Shown one piece after another: positions 5,300 to 6,588 of a DNA stretch of 6,588 bases. The number at the start of each line of letters is the position of its first letter. Position 1 is the first letter of the stretch. The position numbers and the translations under genes were made by a program. The DNA is from an uncultured Holosporaceae bacterium (GTDB taxonomy: Bacteria > Pseudomonadota > Alphaproteobacteria > CAISOG01): positions 1-6,588 of the forward strand of contig CAISOG010000194.1 in the NCBI GenBank assembly GCA_903887035.1. Reading direction: 5' to 3'. Under the pieces are notes generated by a model. The model made no database searches, was not told where the DNA came from, and saw only the letters and a list, made by a program, of their open reading frames with translations.

Positions 5300-5312
5300 G
5301 TTTTATGACAAG
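5294..5312. repeat. Direct repeat TGACAAG overlapping the hflK -35 box
   Basis: TGACAAG occurs at 5294-5300 and again at 5306-5312, separated by TTTTA, a 12-bp period. The copy nearer hflK contains the -35 hexamer on the minus strand; the other lies just upstream of it. This could be a tandem regulator site or an alternative -35 element. Chance is possible for a 7-mer. Confidence 0.4.
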
Positions 5313-5351
5313 CCTACTTAACGGCTGTTTTGAGAATTGTTGGCCAGAAAT

Positions 5352-5381
5352 TTGCCATCATGGAATGCGCAAAAATAAATT
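5352..5381 (+). promoter_or_regulatory. Weak candidate promoter for mrp
   Basis: TTGCCA at 5352-5357 matches the -35 consensus at five of six positions. TAAATT at 5376-5381, 18 bp further on, matches the -10 consensus at four of six. Transcription would start near 5388, giving a leader of about 20 nt. TATAGC at 5383-5388 is another possible -10 but has no good -35 at the right distance. A promoter must exist in this divergent region, but this placement is uncertain. Confidence 0.3.
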
Positions 5382-5406
5382 GTATAGCCCCGAGTAAATT
5401 CCTTTA

Positions 5407-6549
5407 ATGGTTGATTTATCCCCCCAGCTTCATGAGCAAGTTACGGCTATTTTGGTGGCCAGCGGATCAGGGGATGCCGCATCGCCCGCCAATGCGCGGC
5501 TGGAACATCTGGCCGTTGGGGATGGCCAAATTCGTCTGCTGCTCAGTGTGCCGCCGCCAGAGGTTGCGCGGCTGGGCAGTCGGTTGGAGGATTGGCGGCT
5601 GACGCTGCTGGCGGTTTTGACGAAACAATGGCCAGCCTATCAAATTCAACTGGCACTGACCATGCATCAGGATACGCATCAGGAAGCTGTTGCCCCGACG
5701 ATTAAGTCTAAGCCCGCACCTACCAAGACCACGCCACCCCCGAACCGTACCAGCCTGCTGCCGCCCCAGATTGCGCGGGTTATCGCGGTGGCCAGCGGTA
5801 AGGGCGGGGTGGGGAAATCGACCACCGCGCTGAACCTGGCGATTGCCTTTGGGCAATTGGGGTGGCGGGTCGGGTTGTTGGATGCGGATATCTATGGCCC
5901 CAGTCTGCCGCGTTTAATCGGTCAGCAGCACACGCGCTTAGCCGCGCAACCTGTTGACCCTGATGCAGGTAAGCCCCCCCGTCCGCCTCTGCCCACCGTG
6001 CTCTTTGCGGGGGTGGCCTGTATGTCCATGGGGTTTTTGGTGGCGGAGGAGGAGCCGATTATCTGGCGGGGCCCGATGGTGATGGGAGCGGTGCAGCAGC
6101 TGTTTAGTGATGTCGATTGGCCTGCACTGGATCTGTTGGTGGTTGATATGCCTCCCGGCACGGGCGATGCCCACCTGACGTTGGTGCAGCGGGTGCCGCT
6201 GAACGGCGCCATCATTGTGTCGACGCCGCAGGATTTGGCGCTGATTGATGCGCGCAAGGGCTTGGCGATGTTCCAACGCACGCAGGTGCCGGTGTTGGGC
6301 ATGATCGAGAACATGAGCCTGTTTCACTGTTCCTATTGCGGCCAGCATACCCCGATTTTTGGCCATGGCGGGGCGCAGGCAACGGCGCAGGCTTTGGGCA
6401 TTCCCTTTTTGGGCGCACTACCGCTGGATCCCGCCATCATGCTGGCCAGTGAGGCGGGGCAGCCTATCACCATGACTCAGCCTGATCATCCCGCCAGCCA
6501 AGCCTATCGCCAAATTGCCGAACGCTGCCGCCAGCAGCTGGAATGTTGA
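5407..6549 (+). CDS. mrp: Mrp/ApbC family P-loop ATPase, Fe-S cluster carrier
   Basis: This 380-residue cytoplasmic protein belongs to the Mrp/NBP35 (ApbC) family, which binds a bridging Fe-S cluster and delivers it to apoproteins in an ATP-dependent way. The deviant Walker A motif GKGGVGKST is at 131-139, with DADIYGPSLPRL at 159-170. MSMGFL is at 206-211, WRGPM at 220-224 and DMPPGTGD at 247-254. The cluster-binding CxxC is Cys308-Ser-Tyr-Cys311, just after ENMS at 301-304. Residues 1-88 occupy the place of the MIP18/DUF59 domain but are poorly conserved, and the typical DPE motif near its start is not visible. A Pro/Thr/Lys-rich linker at about 95-118 joins the two parts. ATG 5407 is the first start after an in-frame stop at 5395; the ribosome binding site is poor (GAG at 5392-5394). 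The gene is divergent from hflK. Confidence 0.94.
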   Translation: MVDLSPQLHEQVTAILVASGSGDAASPANARLEHLAVGDGQIRLLLSVPPPEVARLGSRLEDWRLTLLAVLTKQWPAYQIQLALTMHQDTHQEAVAPTIKSKPAPTKTTPPPNRTSLLPPQIARVIAVASGKGGVGKSTTALNLAIAFGQLGWRVGLLDADIYGPSLPRLIGQQHTRLAAQPVDPDAGKPPRPPLPTVLFAGVACMSMGFLVAEEEPIIWRGPMVMGAVQQLFSDVDWPALDLLVVDMPPGTGDAHLTLVQRVPLNGAIIVSTPQDLALIDARKGLAMFQRTQVPVLGMIENMSLFHCSYCGQHTPIFGHGGAQATAQALGIPFLGALPLDPAIMLASEAGQPITMTQPDHPASQAYRQIAERCRQQLEC

Positions 6550-6588
6550 TAATAGTTATCGGTTGTGCAATAATAATCGATATGAAAA

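Noticed and set aside
6548..6588. GATAA-TAG-TTATC inverted repeat over the mrp stop, and an ATG at 6582
   Set aside because: The 5-bp A/T-rich arms without a GC stem or T-tract do not make a terminator, and two codons at the window edge cannot support a new gene.

Overview
The window looks like a chromosomal segment of an alphaproteobacterium, possibly Rhodospirillales-like; no species is named. The basis is the gene content and order (phoH-ybeY-corC, hflK-hflC, a mrp ATPase), the TNVLSF form of the YbeY motif, the Gly/Pro-rich HflK N-terminus, and moderately high G+C with frequent TTG leucine codons. All five-plus-one protein genes are conserved housekeeping genes. No tRNA, rRNA, CRISPR array, transposase or phage gene was seen.

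Layout. Positions 1-124 are a short upstream region with a possible phoH promoter. Positions 125-2530 (+) are a tightly packed operon: phoH (PhoH/YbeZ-type ATPase), ybeY (rRNA-maturation endoribonuclease) and corC (soluble CBS-pair protein), with coding overlaps of 17 and 4 nt. Positions 2531-3110 hold no gene but are full of related short palindromes. Positions 3111-5179 (-) are hflK-hflC, a two-gene operon whose stop and start codons overlap as TAATG and which encodes the membrane SPFH complex that modulates FtsH. Positions 5180-5406 form a divergent control region with a good sigma70-like promoter for hflK and a weaker candidate for mrp. Positions 5407-6549 (+) are mrp, a P-loop Fe-S cluster carrier ATPase. 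The last 39 bases hold nothing I can call.

How the genes fit together. phoH-ybeY-corC is the conserved RNA and ribosome quality-control cassette. HflKC controls membrane protein quality through FtsH. Mrp supplies Fe-S clusters. The two operons converge on the repeat region, so both mRNAs would run into it. The usual next genes, lnt after corC and a DUF2065/degP pair after hflC, are absent from this window.

The most notable feature is the repeat cluster. Seven hairpins with 8-9 bp stems lie in about 450 bp, with two further half-copies. Six of them form three successive head-to-head pairs separated by 40, 42 and 45 bp, giving about 93-112 bp modules bounded by TGTCA...TGACA. Stem sequences differ between copies, but mostly by compensatory changes that keep base pairing. 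The arrangement recalls BIME/REP clusters or MITEs. Whether this family is already catalogued cannot be decided from the sequence alone.
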